A DNA stretch of 64,000 nucleotides from Bacteroidales bacterium (GTDB lineage Bacteria; Bacteroidota; Bacteroidia; Bacteroidales; UBA932), in contig JAFTCB010000062.1 in NCBI GenBank assembly GCA_017454905.1, positions 62,001 to 126,000 of the forward strand, read 5' to 3'. Below the pieces are notes generated by a model. The model was not told the DNA's origin, ran no database searches, and worked only from the letters and a program-made list of their open reading frames with translations. The position numbers and the translations under genes are program-made. Shown here one piece after another: positions 42,939 to 51,914 of this stretch. Position 1 is the first letter of the stretch. The number at the start of each line of letters is the position of its first letter.

Positions 42939-45308
42939 ATGAGAAAATCCGCCCTGGCCGGCCTGCTGCTGGCCGCTTCCCTGTCCCCCGCTGCCGCACA
43001 GCAGAAATATGAGATCGACGGGATCGACATGACCCGCGTCGAATATGAGCAATTCCGCGAACCCGCCCGGGAGTTCCGCGGCGTGCGCTTCATCGCGCTG
43101 CCCCTCGACCGCGCCACCGAAGCGTCGGTCCGGGAGTCCGTCGAGAAGGATTTCCGCACGGACAAGTGGGGTTCCTTCGTGCTGATCGCCGGCGGCGGCA
43201 GCACCGCGGGCCTGTCCGAAGACTATCTCAGATTCTCCGGGCGCAAGCCCCGGGAAGAAGGCACCGCCTACCTGAGCGAGGATTATTTCAAGCTCTACCG
43301 GGCCGCCATCGAGAAGGGACTGGAACTGGGATTCAAGTGCACCACCCTCTATGACGAATGGGAATACCCGAGCGGAATGGTGGAGGGGCATTTCTATTCC
43401 CGCTACTCGCAGGACTGCACCAAGAGCCTCGAGATGGAGGAGACAGACGTCAGCGGCAAGGGCGGCAAAGTCACCCTCCGGCTGCCCGAAGGCGGCCTGT
43501 ACGTGGGTGCCGTGGCGATGAACCTCGACACCTGGGAGCGGCGCGACGTGAGCGCCGGTTTCCGGGACGGGACACTCAGCTGCAAGGTCCCGGCGGGCCG
43601 GTGGAAGGTCATGCTCTTCTGGCTGGATCCCGCTTTCGCCCCACGCTCCGGCAAGGGCGGTTGCGTGGACTACCTGGACCGCGACGCCGTCGCGAAATAC
43701 ATCGAGATGAGCTTCGGCGCCTACTACGAGCACCTCGGCGAGTTCTTCGGGACCGTCATCGAGCGCACCTTCTACGACGAGCCCACGATGATGCAGGGGA
43801 CGGGGCGGATGTGGACTCCGAAATTCAATGAAGGCTTCCGGGCGCGCTACGGCTACGATCCAATGACGCTCTACCCGGCCCTGTGGTACAACATCGGTCC
43901 GGAGACGGCCGCGGCCCGCAACGCCCTGCATACCTACCGGGCCGACCTCTTCGCCGAGAACTACATCGGCCAGGTGACCGCCTGGTGCCGCGCCCATGGG
44001 ATCAAGAGCGGCGGGCACCTCGACCAGGAGGAGACGCGCAATCCGGTCGGGGCCAACGGGGACCTGATGAAGGCGTTCAAATACCAGGACATCCCCGCCA
44101 CGGACGACATCTACTATCCCGGGCGCTCCAACGTCGGCTACAAGATCGTCTCCTCGTCGGCCTTCAACTGGGACAAGCCCGAAATGTTCACGGAGACCTT
44201 CGCCGCCTACAGCCGTCCGCAGTATGCCGCCCTCACGCCGGAAAACTACATGCGCGTGTCGCTCGACCAGCTGACGATGGGCACCAACATCCAGATCGAG
44301 TTCGAGCAGAAATTCGACGGTATCGACCGCTTTCTGGGCCGCGGCGGCTACATGCTGCGAGGCGGCCGCCATGTCGCCGACATCGCCGTGCTCTACCCCA
44401 TCGCCTCGCTCCAGGCGGCCTATGCCTTCCCGAGCAAGGCCCAGAACGGCCACTATTATTCCTACATGGGCGGTGTCGTCCCGCCCGAGACCGACTACAT
44501 GGACCTGGGCGAAAGCCTGTTCCGCGGCCTGCGCGTGGACTACACCTACCTCCACCCGGAAGTCCTCACGGAGAAGTGCAGCATCGAAGGCAGCGAACTC
44601 CGGCTGAACAACACGGACAACTGGGAGCAGTACAAGGTCCTTATCCTGCCCGGCGGGGAGGTCCTTTCCGCCGACGCGGCGGCGAAAATCCTCGCGTTCT
44701 ACCGGGCCGGCGGCACGGTGATCGCCACCAGCAAACTGCCCGTCCACGCTGCGGAAGCCGGCCGGGACCAGGAAGTCCGGGACATGGTCTATGAGGTCTT
44801 CGGCATGTCCGACCTCCGCCCGATGACCTGCAGCGTGCGCCACGCCCGCTACCGCTTCCTCAACATCTTCACCAACCGCAATGAAGCCGGCGGCAGCGGC
44901 TGGTTCATCGCGAAACCCTACACCTCCGCCCTGGAGGAAATCCTCGAAGAGGTCCTGCCCCAGCGGGACATCGAGCTCGGGCTGGACCCGGACTACTACG
45001 TCCGCACCGACCACGACTACGCCGGCGCCGTGACCTACATCCACAAGGTACGGGGCGGCAAGGATATCTATTTCATCGCCAACTCCACGGACAGCCCGGT
45101 CAGCCTGCAGGTCTGCCTGCGCGGCGAAAAGAAGCAGGTGGAACTGTGGGATCCGCACACCGGCGAACGGAGTTTCCCCGCCGAGGTGCTCGTCTCCTAC
45201 ACGGACGATATCCGGACCAGAGGCTCCCGGCGCCGGTACCTGGAACCGGGCACGAACTTCCCGCTGGAGCTTCCCGCGCGCAGCGGCATGTTCGTGGTGG
45301 CGGAATAA
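42939..45308 (+). CDS. GH106-like glycoside hydrolase (alpha-L-rhamnosidase-type)
   Basis: 789 residues with a signal peptide (about 1-20). Catalytic-domain features shared with GH106-like enzymes and with the N-terminal half of the 48477 protein: YDEWEYPSGMVEGHFYSRY (about 133-152), FYDEPTMMQG (about 275), and FTETFAAY (about 420). Later part (about 560-650) has a flavodoxin/GATase-like trimer fold segment VLILPGGEVLSADAA. Shorter than many GH106 enzymes (about 1,000-1,100 residues) and without the usual C-terminal galactose-binding-like domain. Likely removes rhamnose from rhamnogalacturonan; linkage uncertain. Confidence 0.65.
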   Translation: MRKSALAGLLLAASLSPAAAQQKYEIDGIDMTRVEYEQFREPAREFRGVRFIALPLDRATEASVRESVEKDFRTDKWGSFVLIAGGGSTAGLSEDYLRFSGRKPREEGTAYLSEDYFKLYRAAIEKGLELGFKCTTLYDEWEYPSGMVEGHFYSRYSQDCTKSLEMEETDVSGKGGKVTLRLPEGGLYVGAVAMNLDTWERRDVSAGFRDGTLSCKVPAGRWKVMLFWLDPAFAPRSGKGGCVDYLDRDAVAKYIEMSFGAYYEHLGEFFGTVIERTFYDEPTMMQGTGRMWTPKFNEGFRARYGYDPMTLYPALWYNIGPETAAARNALHTYRADLFAENYIGQVTAWCRAHGIKSGGHLDQEETRNPVGANGDLMKAFKYQDIPATDDIYYPGRSNVGYKIVSSSAFNWDKPEMFTETFAAYSRPQYAALTPENYMRVSLDQLTMGTNIQIEFEQKFDGIDRFLGRGGYMLRGGRHVADIAVLYPIASLQAAYAFPSKAQNGHYYSYMGGVVPPETDYMDLGESLFRGLRVDYTYLHPEVLTEKCSIEGSELRLNNTDNWEQYKVLILPGGEVLSADAAAKILAFYRAGGTVIATSKLPVHAAEAGRDQEVRDMVYEVFGMSDLRPMTCSVRHARYRFLNIFTNRNEAGGSGWFIAKPYTSALEEILEEVLPQRDIELGLDPDYYVRTDHDYAGAVTYIHKVRGGKDIYFIANSTDSPVSLQVCLRGEKKQVELWDPHTGERSFPAEVLVSYTDDIRTRGSRRRYLEPGTNFPLELPARSGMFVVAE

Positions 45309-45312
45309 TTCC

Positions 45313-45320
45313 TATCTTTG
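45313..45320 (+). promoter_or_regulatory. mscS -7 box, 4 bases before the ATG
   Basis: TATCTTTG followed by CACC and ATG (45325). A near-consensus TTCG lies 18 bases upstream (45291-45294). Transcription would begin at or near the A of the ATG. Confidence 0.6.
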
Positions 45321-45324
45321 CACC

Positions 45325-46257
45325 ATGTTGTTATTGCAGATCCAGAATCCTATCAAAGAAGAAGAAATCCTCAGCAAGGCGGATTCCGCCCGGGTAGCCT
45401 GGCAGCAGTTCACCGAAATGCTCGCCGCCGATCCCGGCACCGCCCTGCAGAACCTGGGCAGGCAGGCCATCCAGTTCGGACTCAAGCTCGTGGCCGCCAT
45501 CCTCATCTATATCATCGGCGCCTGGCTGATCCGGCGTATCAAGCGCTGGCTGGGCCGCATTTTCGAGAAGAAGCAGACCGACAAGGCGATGGCCTCGTTC
45601 ATCTCCAGCTTCGTATCCATTTCCCTCACGATCCTCCTGATCATCATTACCGTAGGCACGCTCGGTGTCAACACCACCTCGCTGGCCGCCCTGCTGGCCG
45701 CGGGCGGCATGGCCATCGGCATGGCTCTCAGCGGGACGCTCCAGAATTTCGCCGGAGGCCTGATGATCATGGCCTTCAAGCCCTTCAAGGCCGGGGACTA
45801 CATCGAAGCGCTGGGCTATGCCGGCACGGTCACGGAAGTCACCATCGTAGGCACGCACCTGACGACCATCGACAACCGCAAGGTCATCCTGCCCAACGGC
45901 GCCCTGTCGAGCGGCAACGTGGTCAACTACAGCAGCTTCCCCCTGCGCCGCATCGACCTGGTCGTGGGGGTGGAATACGGCACGGACGCAGCCGCCTGCA
46001 AGGACAAGCTGCTGGAAATCGTCCGCGAGGATCCGCGTTTCCTGGACGCATCCTTCCCCGGCGCCGCCGATCCCTTCATCGCCCTTCAGAAGCTCGACGC
46101 CAGTTCCGTGAATTTCCTCATCCGCGCCTGGGTCAAGACCCCGGATTACTGGGGCGCCCTGTTCGACCTCAACCAGCGCGTCTACACGGAACTCCCGCAG
46201 GCCGGGATCAACTTCCCGTTCCCGCAGGTTGACGTCCACATCCGGGAAAAGAACTAA
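45325..46257 (+). CDS. MscS-family mechanosensitive channel
   Basis: 310 residues. Three membrane helices; TM3 pore LLAAGGMAIGMALSGTLQNFAGGLMIM (split into about 115-142) is the MscS signature, followed by FKAGDYIEALGYAGTVTEV of the beta domain. Opens under hypo-osmotic stress. An alternative start at Met32 (45418) would still leave TM1 intact, but coding-like sequence and the promoter position favour 45325. Stops share CTAA with the convergent TauE gene. Confidence 0.92.
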   Translation: MLLLQIQNPIKEEEILSKADSARVAWQQFTEMLAADPGTALQNLGRQAIQFGLKLVAAILIYIIGAWLIRRIKRWLGRIFEKKQTDKAMASFISSFVSISLTILLIIITVGTLGVNTTSLAALLAAGGMAIGMALSGTLQNFAGGLMIMAFKPFKAGDYIEALGYAGTVTEVTIVGTHLTTIDNRKVILPNGALSSGNVVNYSSFPLRRIDLVVGVEYGTDAAACKDKLLEIVREDPRFLDASFPGAADPFIALQKLDASSVNFLIRAWVKTPDYWGALFDLNQRVYTELPQAGINFPFPQVDVHIREKN

Positions 46258-46985
46258 GCGAGAAGCGCCGCCAGCCCGGCGACCGCGAGGAAGGCATACA
46301 CCACCTTCCTCAAGGCTTCCGCGTGCAGGCGTGCATAGACGTGTGCGCCGAGCCAGAGTCCCAGGAACACAGCCGGCAGGGCGATGAGCCACATCTTCAG
46401 CACGATATCCGTCGCCAGGCCGCTGCCCGCCCGGAAGAGCGACATCACGGCATTGCCGATCAGGAAGTACCACTGCGTGAGGGCAAGGTATTCTCCCTTG
46501 CCCTCGGCACAGCCGAGAAAATAGATTACCGCCGGGGGGCCTTGCATCGCAAACAGGCCGCCCATCACGCCGGACAGGGAGCCCATCCCGAGTTGCACCG
46601 GCACGCTCGGCCGCAGCCGGATACGTCCGTTGAGGAACATGAAGTACAAGCTGACCGCGATCAGCACACCGCCCAGGACATGCTTGAGCAGACGGCCGTC
46701 CACCAGTGTCACCAGTTGCACGGCCCCCCAGGAGAACACCAGGAAGGTCAGCAAGATCACCCACAGCTTACGCCAGTGCAGGAATTGCCGCATCCGGATC
46801 GCCGGGATGAGCGAAGTGAAGATGGCCAACAGGCCGGACAGGGTCGTCGCCTCACCGAAAGACGGCAACAGGTACGGCAGTACCGTCATCACCACGATGC
46901 CGAAACCGAAACCCGTAACCCGCTGCGTAAAACTCGCCGCCGTCACGATCAGGAAAAGGAAAACCAGGGTCCATGCCGTCAACAT
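46254..46985 (-). CDS. TauE/SafE-family (sulfite exporter-type) permease
   Basis: 243 residues, about eight membrane helices. ASFTQRVTGFGFGIVVM and SLSGVMGGLFAMQGPPAVIY are the two family repeats. Transports sulfite, sulfonates or other small organic anions; substrate not predictable. Start at 46985 (MLTAW) lies 4 bases from a TACTTTTG -7 box; a longer reading would include the promoter. Confidence 0.85.
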   Translation of the reverse strand: MLTAWTLVFLFLIVTAASFTQRVTGFGFGIVVMTVLPYLLPSFGEATTLSGLLAIFTSLIPAIRMRQFLHWRKLWVILLTFLVFSWGAVQLVTLVDGRLLKHVLGGVLIAVSLYFMFLNGRIRLRPSVPVQLGMGSLSGVMGGLFAMQGPPAVIYFLGCAEGKGEYLALTQWYFLIGNAVMSLFRAGSGLATDIVLKMWLIALPAVFLGLWLGAHVYARLHAEALRKVVYAFLAVAGLAALLA

Positions 46986-47116
46986 AGAACAAAAGTAGAA
47001 ATTTTCTCCCGTTATTGTATCATTCAAAACGCGATTTACAACAGGCTGCAATAGGTTTTTTCAACGGAAATCATTATATTGCGGTGTTTGTTTTGAAAAA
47101 CCAATCACCACGTATA
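46986..47116. promoter_or_regulatory. Divergent region TauE-type gene / GH105 gene
   Basis: Minus -7 box TACTTTTG (46997-46990), 4 bases from the TauE ATG. No clear TAnnTTTG for the GH105 gene. An imperfect inverted repeat GGTTTTTTCAA (47055 area) and TTTGAAAAACC (47093-47103) brackets the expected GH105 promoter and is a possible operator. Confidence 0.45.
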
Positions 47117-48475
47117 ATGAAACACCAGATCTACTCCCTTGCAGTACTCTGCCTCCTGGCCGCGGGTGCGGTCGCATGTACGCCCAAGCAGCCCGCCGAA
47201 GAACAGCAAACCGTCCAGAACGATTCCAACACACCCCTGCACCTGTTGCAGCCCGACTACAACATCCCCTACGGCGTACCCGCCCGGGAGGATGTCAAGG
47301 CTGACCTGGACCGCATCCTGAAATTCGTAGATGCCGAGACGCCCTGGCAGCCCGGCGAAGACGGTGAGATCCCGCGCGGGGCTTTCCGCCTGACCAGTTA
47401 TGAGTGGGGCGTGACCTACTCCGCCATGCTCGCCGCCGCGGCCAGCACCGGAGACAAGGCCTATTCCGACTATGTTTTCAACCGGCACAAACTCCTGGCC
47501 GCCCAGGCCGACGAGTACCGCAAGACCGATGGCAAGCCCGCCCACAAGATCAGCGTCGTCATGACACCGCACGCGCTGGACGACTGCGGCGCCGTGTGCG
47601 TGTCGATGATCAAGGACCAGATCGCCCACCCGGAGCTGGAACTCCGTCCGCTGATCGACCTTTACGCCGACTACATCATGAACAAGGAATTCCGCCTGAA
47701 GGACGGCACCCTGGCCCGCAACCGGCCGCAGCTCAACACCGTGTGGCTCGATGACATGTTCATGGGCATCCCGGCCCTCGCCTGGTACGGCAAGCTCACC
47801 GGGGACAAGAAGTACTTCGACGAGGCCGTCCGCCAGATCCGCCTCTTCAAGGAAAAGATGTGGGTCCCGGAGAAGAACCTCTTCCGCCACGGCTGGGTGG
47901 AGGCGATGGATGAGCATCCCGCTTTCCACTGGGGCCGCGCCAACGGCTGGGCCATCCTGACGATGTGCGACGTGCTCGACGCCCTCCCGCAGAACCATCC
48001 GGGCCGCGCGGAGGTCCTGGACCTGTACCGCAAGCACGTGAAGGGCCTGGCCGCCCTGCAGAGCAGCGAAGGCTTCTGGCACCAGCTGCTGGACCGCGAC
48101 GATTCCTACCTGGAATCCTCCGCCACCGCCATCTACGCCTACTGCTTCGCCCACGGCATCTGCGAAGGCTGGATCCACCCGCTGGAGTACGGTCCCGCCA
48201 CGCTCCTTGCCTGGGATGCGATGACCACGGTCATCGATGAGCAGGGCATGGTGAACGGCACCTGCGTCGGCACCGGCATGGCTTTCGACCCGGCTTTCTA
48301 CTACTACCGCCCCGTCAGCCCGTATGCCGCCCACGCCTACGGTCCGGCTATCTTCGCGGGCGCCGAAGTGATCCGCCTGCTGGATAAATACCATCCGCGC
48401 ATGAACGACAGCGCGATCCAGTTCTACTACGAAGATTTTTCCGACAAGGGTCCCATCTTCTCCATCGGAAAATAA
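47117..48475 (+). CDS. Unsaturated rhamnogalacturonyl hydrolase (GH105)
   Basis: 452 residues, lipobox AVAC at about residue 21. Removes the unsaturated uronic acid left at the non-reducing end by lyases. (alpha/alpha)6-barrel marks: TSYEWGVTYSAML (about 95), MTPHALDDCGAV, NTVWLDDMFMGIPALAW with the catalytic-region Asp pair (about 213-214), and AFHWGRANGWAI. Cooperates with PL-type lyases and rhamnosidases. Next gene begins 1 base after its stop. Confidence 0.9.
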   Translation: MKHQIYSLAVLCLLAAGAVACTPKQPAEEQQTVQNDSNTPLHLLQPDYNIPYGVPAREDVKADLDRILKFVDAETPWQPGEDGEIPRGAFRLTSYEWGVTYSAMLAAAASTGDKAYSDYVFNRHKLLAAQADEYRKTDGKPAHKISVVMTPHALDDCGAVCVSMIKDQIAHPELELRPLIDLYADYIMNKEFRLKDGTLARNRPQLNTVWLDDMFMGIPALAWYGKLTGDKKYFDEAVRQIRLFKEKMWVPEKNLFRHGWVEAMDEHPAFHWGRANGWAILTMCDVLDALPQNHPGRAEVLDLYRKHVKGLAALQSSEGFWHQLLDRDDSYLESSATAIYAYCFAHGICEGWIHPLEYGPATLLAWDAMTTVIDEQGMVNGTCVGTGMAFDPAFYYYRPVSPYAAHAYGPAIFAGAEVIRLLDKYHPRMNDSAIQFYYEDFSDKGPIFSIGK

Positions 48476-48476
48476 C

Positions 48477-51400
48477 ATGAAAAGAACCTTTTCCCTGTGC
48501 CTTGCCCTGCTGATTGCCGGGCAGGCACTTTTTGCCCAGGGCCATGCCTGGCAGGGCATCCACCGCACCCCGCTGTCCGAAGCGGAGAAACAGTTCGCCA
48601 CGCCGCCCGCAGAGTTCGCCAGCCACGTGATCTGGGGCTGGGAAGGCCCGATGGACCTCGGGACCATCCGCCACGACCTGGACTCCATCAAGACCAAGGG
48701 CTTCCGCTCCGTCATTTTCGAAGCCGGCTACCGGCTTCCGTACGAGTATCTCTCCGAGGAGTGGTTCGAAGGCATCCGCACCGGCGTGATGGAGGCCAAG
48801 GCCCGCGGACTGAAAGTCTGGCTCATTGACGAAGGCAAGTACCCCAGCGGCTTCGCCGGGGGCAAATTCACCCGCGAGCGGCCTGACCTGCGGATGAAGG
48901 CCGTCGTCGCCGTGGACACCCTCCACGTGGAGCGCGCCGCGGTCCTGCGCGACGTCCCCGTGTCGCCGAAGGCGCTGAGCGCCGTGGCCGTGAGCCGCTC
49001 CGGCGCCCCCAACCGGACTGTGGAAATCCGGGACGGCAAAATCAGCTTCACGGCCGGTCTGGATGAGTGGGATATCGTGTTCGCCGGGACGGACTACCGC
49101 ACCGGGCAGACCCGTGCGGTCAACAACCCCACCGGCGGCAAGGACACCTCCAACTCCATCTGCGACTACCTCAGCCCCGAAGCGGTCCGGCAGTTTATCG
49201 ACTGGACCCACGAGCAGTACAAGAAATACCTCGGCGAGGAGTTCGGCAAGACGCTGCTGGGCTTCCGCGGAGACGAGCCGGACTTCGCCTACACGCCCTG
49301 GACCCCGAAGATGGTCGAGGAGTTCAAGGCCCGCAAGGGCTATGACCCCACCCCCTGGCTTGCCAGCCTGCTGACCCGCACGCAGACCGTGCGCGAGCGC
49401 CGCTTCCGGGCGGACTACTGGGATGTTTGGTCGGAACTGTTCGCCACGAATTTCTTCCAGCAGCAGGCCGAGTGGTGCGAGGCGAACGGCCTCGCGCACA
49501 TCACCCACCTCAACAATGACCACAACATGCCCGTGTGCATCCGTGCCGAGGGTAATTTCTTCCGCGACCTCAGCCGCGTGCAGGTCCCGGGCGTGGACGC
49601 CATCTGGAACCAGATCTGGCCGGAAACCGTCAACGACTACCCCAAGTTCGCCTCCTCCGTCAGCCATGCCTACGGCAAGCCCCGCGCTTTCAGCGAGAGT
49701 TTCGCGGCCTACAACACCCCGCCCACCATCCCGACGGCCAAATATGCCGTGGACTACCAGGTGGTGCGCGGCATCAATTTCTTCGAATTCATGTTCTGGA
49801 TGGCCGGCTCGGAGCGTCCCAACTGGATGACCGACCCGGGGATGAAGGGGCTGAACGACTACACCAACCGCGCCACCTACCTGATGGCACTCGGAGAGCC
49901 GGGCGCCCGCGTGGCGGTGTATTATCCCACCATGACCTTCTGGCTCAACGACCAGGCGGTCAACCCCGACCTCGTCCAGATGGCGCAGCTCCTGCTCAAG
50001 CACCAGTACGACTTCGACTGGCTCGATGACGATGCCTTCAAGGAGGCCGTCACCGTCAGCGGCGGCACGCTCGTGAACCGCAGCGGTCAGCGCTACCAGA
50101 CCCTCATCATCCCGTCCTCCGACGTCCTCTCCGAAGAGGCGTTCGCGGTGATCGCCGATTTCGCCCGCACGGGCGGCAAGGTGCTCTTCTGGGGGCGCAA
50201 GCCCACGATGCTCGCGGGCCGCAGCTTCATGGATCCCAAACCCCTGCCCGACACCCCCGACTGGCTCGAAGAGCCGTCCGTCAGCTGGACCGGCAACCTC
50301 GTCGCGGCGATGCCCGACGTGCCCGAGATGCACATCCTGCCCGGTCCGACGGACAGGATGATGCGCGATCCCCGGCGCCAGGGCCCCGTGGAGGAGCCTG
50401 CTACCTACGGCGTGCGGTACACCCGCCGCGTGATGCCGGACGGCGTGCTCTACTTCCTTTTCAACGAAGGCGAGAAGGACGCCACCTTCCTGGCTGAATT
50501 CGATGCCGCCGGCATCGTCAGGGAGTGGGATGCCGCGACGGGCAGCGTCCGCACTATCCCCGCAGAGCTCGCGGACGGCAAGGTCCGCCTGGGCCTCACC
50601 CTGCATCGCTGGGAGAGCAAGATCATCTCCATCGAGCGCGGCAGCAAGGAATATAATGTCAAGAAATTCGGCGTCAAGGGCAACGGCTCCGTGGAGACCG
50701 CGGCCATCCAGGCCGTCATCGACCGTGCCGCAGCCGAGGGCGGGGGCACCGTCGTCTTCCCGGCCGGCAAGTATCTCAGCGGGGCGCTATTCTTCCCGCG
50801 GGGCGTCAACCTGCGCGTAGAGAAGAAGGCTTTCCTGCAAGGTACCGTCAACCCCGACGACTACCCGCTCGTCAAGACCCGTTTCGAGGGAATCGAGCGC
50901 GAATGGAAGAGCGCCTTCCTCAACTTCGACCATTCCGAAGGCGTGTCCGTGAGCGGTGCGGGCACCATCGACGGCAACGGCGTGCCCTGGAAGGATATTC
51001 CCTTCGGGAACTCCGGACGGCCGAGGCTGCTCTGTTTCACAGGCTGCGACGGCGGCTCGGTCACCGGGCTGCACTTGCAGAACCAGGCTTCCTGGTGCGT
51101 GCACGTACTCTATACCCGCGGCTTCACCATCGATGGTCTGGATATCCGCGCCATCGACTACATCCCCAGTTCGGACGGCATCGACATCGACTCCTGCTCG
51201 GACGTCTACATCGCCAATACCTTCATCTCCGTACACGATGACGACATCTCCATCAAGTCCGGCAAGGACGAAGACGGACGCCGCGTCGGCAGGCCCAGCG
51301 AGAATATCCTGATCGAGGACTGCCACTTCGCCTACGGCCACGGCGCCGTCACGATGGGCAGCGAGATCTCCGGCGGCATCCGCAACGTCACCTCCCGCCG

Positions 51401-51818
51401 CATCAAGGTGGACGGCGACAACTGGGGACCGATCCGCTTCAAGAGCCAGCCGGCCCGGGGCGGCTGGGTGGAGAACATCACCTTCGAGGATTATGAGATT
51501 TCCGATGTCCGCAACATCCTGGACATCAACCTCGAATGGATCGCACGCAGAAACGGGCAGGAGCCCGTCTACGCTGACCCCGTCACTCAGCTCCGCAACA
51601 TCGTGATCCGCAATGTCCAGGCGCAAGGGCAGACCCTCGGCACGATGAATGCCTTCCTGATCTCTCCTTTCGGCAGCGACGTCTTCCACTTCGAGAACTG
51701 CCGCTTCGAGGCCCAGACCGGCCTCACGATCGGCAACGCCGACGCCGTCAGCTTCGACGGTGCGGAGCTGATCGTCCACGAGGGTCCGACCTTCATCCCG
51801 GCGGGGCAGCAGCGATAG
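48477..51818 (+). CDS. Two-enzyme fusion: GH106-like domain plus GH28 polygalacturonase/rhamnogalacturonase
   Basis: 1,113 residues with a signal peptide (about 1-20). Domain 1 (about 25-715) is homologous to the 42939 enzyme: WLIDEGKYPSGFAGGKF (about 117-133), RGDEPDFAY (about 263), FSESFAAYNTP (about 403). Domain 2 (about 722-1113) is a GH28 right-handed beta-helix opening KKFGVKGNGSVETAAIQAVI, with catalytic SSDGIDIDS (about 897), HDDDISIKSG (about 920) and GHGAVTMGSE (about 955), and IRFKS (usual RIK). Separate enzymes in most bacteria. It would cut the rhamnogalacturonan backbone and strip rhamnose (inference). Confidence 0.8.
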   Translation: MKRTFSLCLALLIAGQALFAQGHAWQGIHRTPLSEAEKQFATPPAEFASHVIWGWEGPMDLGTIRHDLDSIKTKGFRSVIFEAGYRLPYEYLSEEWFEGIRTGVMEAKARGLKVWLIDEGKYPSGFAGGKFTRERPDLRMKAVVAVDTLHVERAAVLRDVPVSPKALSAVAVSRSGAPNRTVEIRDGKISFTAGLDEWDIVFAGTDYRTGQTRAVNNPTGGKDTSNSICDYLSPEAVRQFIDWTHEQYKKYLGEEFGKTLLGFRGDEPDFAYTPWTPKMVEEFKARKGYDPTPWLASLLTRTQTVRERRFRADYWDVWSELFATNFFQQQAEWCEANGLAHITHLNNDHNMPVCIRAEGNFFRDLSRVQVPGVDAIWNQIWPETVNDYPKFASSVSHAYGKPRAFSESFAAYNTPPTIPTAKYAVDYQVVRGINFFEFMFWMAGSERPNWMTDPGMKGLNDYTNRATYLMALGEPGARVAVYYPTMTFWLNDQAVNPDLVQMAQLLLKHQYDFDWLDDDAFKEAVTVSGGTLVNRSGQRYQTLIIPSSDVLSEEAFAVIADFARTGGKVLFWGRKPTMLAGRSFMDPKPLPDTPDWLEEPSVSWTGNLVAAMPDVPEMHILPGPTDRMMRDPRRQGPVEEPATYGVRYTRRVMPDGVLYFLFNEGEKDATFLAEFDAAGIVREWDAATGSVRTIPAELADGKVRLGLTLHRWESKIISIERGSKEYNVKKFGVKGNGSVETAAIQAVIDRAAAEGGGTVVFPAGKYLSGALFFPRGVNLRVEKKAFLQGTVNPDDYPLVKTRFEGIEREWKSAFLNFDHSEGVSVSGAGTIDGNGVPWKDIPFGNSGRPRLLCFTGCDGGSVTGLHLQNQASWCVHVLYTRGFTIDGLDIRAIDYIPSSDGIDIDSCSDVYIANTFISVHDDDISIKSGKDEDGRRVGRPSENILIEDCHFAYGHGAVTMGSEISGGIRNVTSRRIKVDGDNWGPIRFKSQPARGGWVENITFEDYEISDVRNILDINLEWIARRNGQEPVYADPVTQLRNIVIRNVQAQGQTLGTMNAFLISPFGSDVFHFENCRFEAQTGLTIGNADAVSFDGAELIVHEGPTFIPAGQQR

Positions 51819-51854
51819 CAGTCGGTTATCCACCCTCCCGCTGATTGTCAGCGA

Positions 51855-51900
51855 GTTACAAATTAACCTTCGGAGATTCCTCCGAAGGTTAATTTGTAAC
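51855..51900. terminator. Perfect 21-bp inverted repeat terminator
   Basis: Arms 51855-51875 and 51880-51900, loop ATTC. GC-rich inner stem (CCTTCGGAG/CTCCGAAGG) and AT-rich outer stem that also supplies the T tract. Serves both the fusion gene and the convergent MurU-like gene. Confidence 0.85.
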
Positions 51901-51914
51901 TGCCTAAATATCAA

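Noticed and set aside
42858..45158. Upstream extension of the PL22 frame giving a 1,226-residue protein
   Set aside because: The extension is antisense to the GH106-like gene; the signal peptide at 42857 and the promoter box at 42880-42887 fix the real start.
51855..51900. 21-bp perfect inverted repeat as an insertion-sequence end
   Set aside because: No transposase or direct repeat; position between convergent genes and a 4-base loop fit a terminator.
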